Assembly: GCA_019347855.1 (NCBI GenBank)
Contig: JAHWKO010000109.1
Location: 1-6,729, forward strand
DNA from: Actinomycetota bacterium
GTDB lineage: Bacteria > Actinomycetota > Nitriliruptoria > Nitriliruptorales > JAHWKO01
Direction of reading: 5' to 3'
Length of the DNA stretch: 6,729 bases
The notes beneath the pieces were generated by a model. The model made no database searches. It was not told where the DNA came from and saw nothing but the letters and a program-made list of their open reading frames with translations. The position numbers and the translations under genes were made by a program. Shown in pieces: positions 5,729 through 6,729 of the stretch (positions within the stretch are counted from its first letter, which is position 1; each line of letters starts with the position of its first letter).

Positions 5729-6729
5729 TCAGTCGATGGGGCGGTCCCAGACGCCGTGTGGGCCGTTCCCCACGGGGATCTGTGCCAGACGTGTGTGGTT
5801 CTGGGCGTCGTAGACGACGATGGTGCCGTTGGTGTGGTCGGCGATGGCGGCCAGCGCTCCGTCGTCGCTGATGGCCACGTGGTGGGGGGCGCCCGGGATC
5901 GCGACCCGGTCGGTGAGCTCGACCGTGGTGGTGTCGATGATGTACGCCTGACGGGTGGCGTGATCGACCAGCCACAGCCGGTCACCGTGGGGGGTGAAGG
6001 CCAGGTGGTGGGCTTCCTCGCCCAACTCGAGGGTGGCCTGCTGGTTGCCATCGGGGTCGAAGACGTGCAGTGGTCCCCTCCAGTCGGTGACCCAGATCCG
6101 CCCGTCGTCCCCGGTGCGGATGTCGTGGGGGCTCCGGCCGGTCGGGACGTAGCGGCGCACACGTTCGGTTGTCAGGTCGACCTGTGCGAGACGGTCGCTG
6201 CCGTTCAGGGTCACCCACGCGGTGGATCCGTCCGGGGTCACCGACAGATCGTGCGGCTCGAAGTCCAGGCCGATGCGCCCCTGCACCTGTCCGTCGGTGC
6301 TCAGGATCTCGATGCGCCGGCCCGCTTCGTTGGCAACGACGAACCGGTCCCCGGCGGGCTTGACGTCGTGGGGTCGGCCGCCCAACTCGACCTGGCGCAC
6401 CTCACCATCGGGGGTGACGATCGCCACGGCATCCGAGGCGTACAGGGCTGCGGCGACGGTCCCGTCCGGGGCGACCGTGATGTTGTGCGGTCCTCCTCCG
6501 ACGGTGTGCTGCTCCAGGATCCGCCCGTCATCGAGATCGACCAGCGCCAGCACGCCGTCGTCCTCGACCGCGACCCACGCGGCGTGCGCTTGCGCCTGCC
6601 GAGTCGGAGAAGGCGACGGGGTCGCGTCCGCAGCCTGAGCGGCCGACGGTGGGGGTGGCGTCGGCGATGGGCGGGCCGTCGCAGGGGGGGATGGGGGGGG
6701 TGCGGTCGCGGGCGGGATCGGGCGAGCAC
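5729..6729 (-). CDS. Seven-bladed beta-propeller (YVTN / Vgb-like) protein, 5' partial
   Basis: The frame is open to the right edge, so the N-terminus and any signal sequence are outside the window. Counting from the internal GTG at 6553, a repeat with the core G-x-x-PH-x-h-x-x-x-x-DG recurs seven times, with the His at about 23, 62, 101, 143, 182, 224 and 266 (spacings of 39-42). Examples are GGGPHNITVAPDG, DFEPHDLSVTPDG and PGAPHHVAISDDG. Seven blades make a closed propeller of the 40-residue YVTN / virginiamycin B lyase-like type. The segment AAWVAVEDDGVLALVDLDDG before the first repeat supplies the strand that closes the ring, so GTG 6553 is not the true start. Before it, about 45 residues are Pro/Ala/Thr/Ser-rich (PTPPPPSAAQ, TPSPSPT), a linker usual in exported or lipid-anchored proteins. 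A binding or scaffold role outside the membrane is inferred; catalysis cannot be claimed. The last repeat ends nine residues before the stop, so the C-terminus is complete. Confidence 0.85.
   Translation of the reverse strand, partial: ARPIPPATAPPPSPPATARPSPTPPPPSAAQAADATPSPSPTRQAQAHAAWVAVEDDGVLALVDLDDGRILEQHTVGGGPHNITVAPDGTVAAALYASDAVAIVTPDGEVRQVELGGRPHDVKPAGDRFVVANEAGRRIEILSTDGQVQGRIGLDFEPHDLSVTPDGSTAWVTLNGSDRLAQVDLTTERVRRYVPTGRSPHDIRTGDDGRIWVTDWRGPLHVFDPDGNQQATLELGEEAHHLAFTPHGDRLWLVDHATRQAYIIDTTTVELTDRVAIPGAPHHVAISDDGALAAIADHTNGTIVVYDAQNHTRLAQIPVGNGPHGVWDRPID
6651..6700 (+). repeat. G-tract cluster (possible G-quadruplex / slippage site)
   Basis: The plus strand carries G runs of 5 (6651-6655), 3 and 3 (6669-6671, 6673-6675), 7 (6684-6690) and 8 (6693-6700). 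On the coding strand these are C runs that encode prolines of the linker in the propeller gene. The two long runs are prone to polymerase slippage and to sequencing length errors. Confidence 0.6.

Noticed and set aside
5470..6162. Upstream extension of the Usp-like frame into the propeller gene
   Set aside because: The part above 5729 is an out-of-frame reading of the propeller gene (Thr/Ser/Pro/Arg-rich), and 5470-5728 shows no Usp N-terminus. It is not one long fusion protein.
1..6729. CRISPR array, tRNA, rRNA, insertion sequence or prophage genes
   Set aside because: No regularly spaced repeats, cloverleaf-like segments, transposase-like proteins or terminal inverted repeats were seen on either strand.

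Overview
The window is very GC-rich. Codons carry strong third-position G/C, GTG starts are common, and the gene families (PafB/PafC-type WYL regulators, an LPXTG-anchored secreted peptidase, the 'STLP..SRWL' relatives of universal stress proteins) point to a high-GC actinobacterium, plausibly a deep-branching lineage. This is inferred from family content and composition; no marker gene is present.

Nearly everything reads on the minus strand, so transcription runs from high to low coordinates. From right to left: (1) a seven-bladed beta-propeller protein with a Pro/Ala/Thr-rich N-terminal linker, running off the right edge (stop at 5729); (2) about 260 bases without a gene, holding two inverted repeats; (3) a C-terminal fragment of a small Usp-like protein (5191-5469) whose N-terminal half is missing; (4) about 320 bases of apparent remnants (4872-5190); (5) a 1093-residue secreted M14 zinc carboxypeptidase with a full catalytic set, accessory C-terminal domains and an LPATG sortase anchor (1590-4871); (6) 11 bases later, a complete PafB-like WYL regulator (646-1578); (7) 22 bases later, a PafC-like WYL regulator (start 623) recognisable only for its first ~130 residues. 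At the left edge, on the plus strand, the middle part of a pirin reads in from outside and stops being recognisable at about 245, exactly where the PafC-like gene loses its homology from the other side.

The peptidase and the two WYL genes look like one transcriptional unit. PafB and PafC of mycobacteria together activate a LexA-independent DNA-damage response. Here the second partner lacks its WYL domain, so either the pair has decayed or the left ~245 bases are joined to the rest artificially. I see no strong evidence of a new multi-gene system. The most notable points are the double truncation at 225-250 with a perfect short hairpin at the junction, the large wall-anchored peptidase in which a beta-sandwich appears to interrupt a Rossmann-like domain, and the cluster of gene remnants at 4970-5470.
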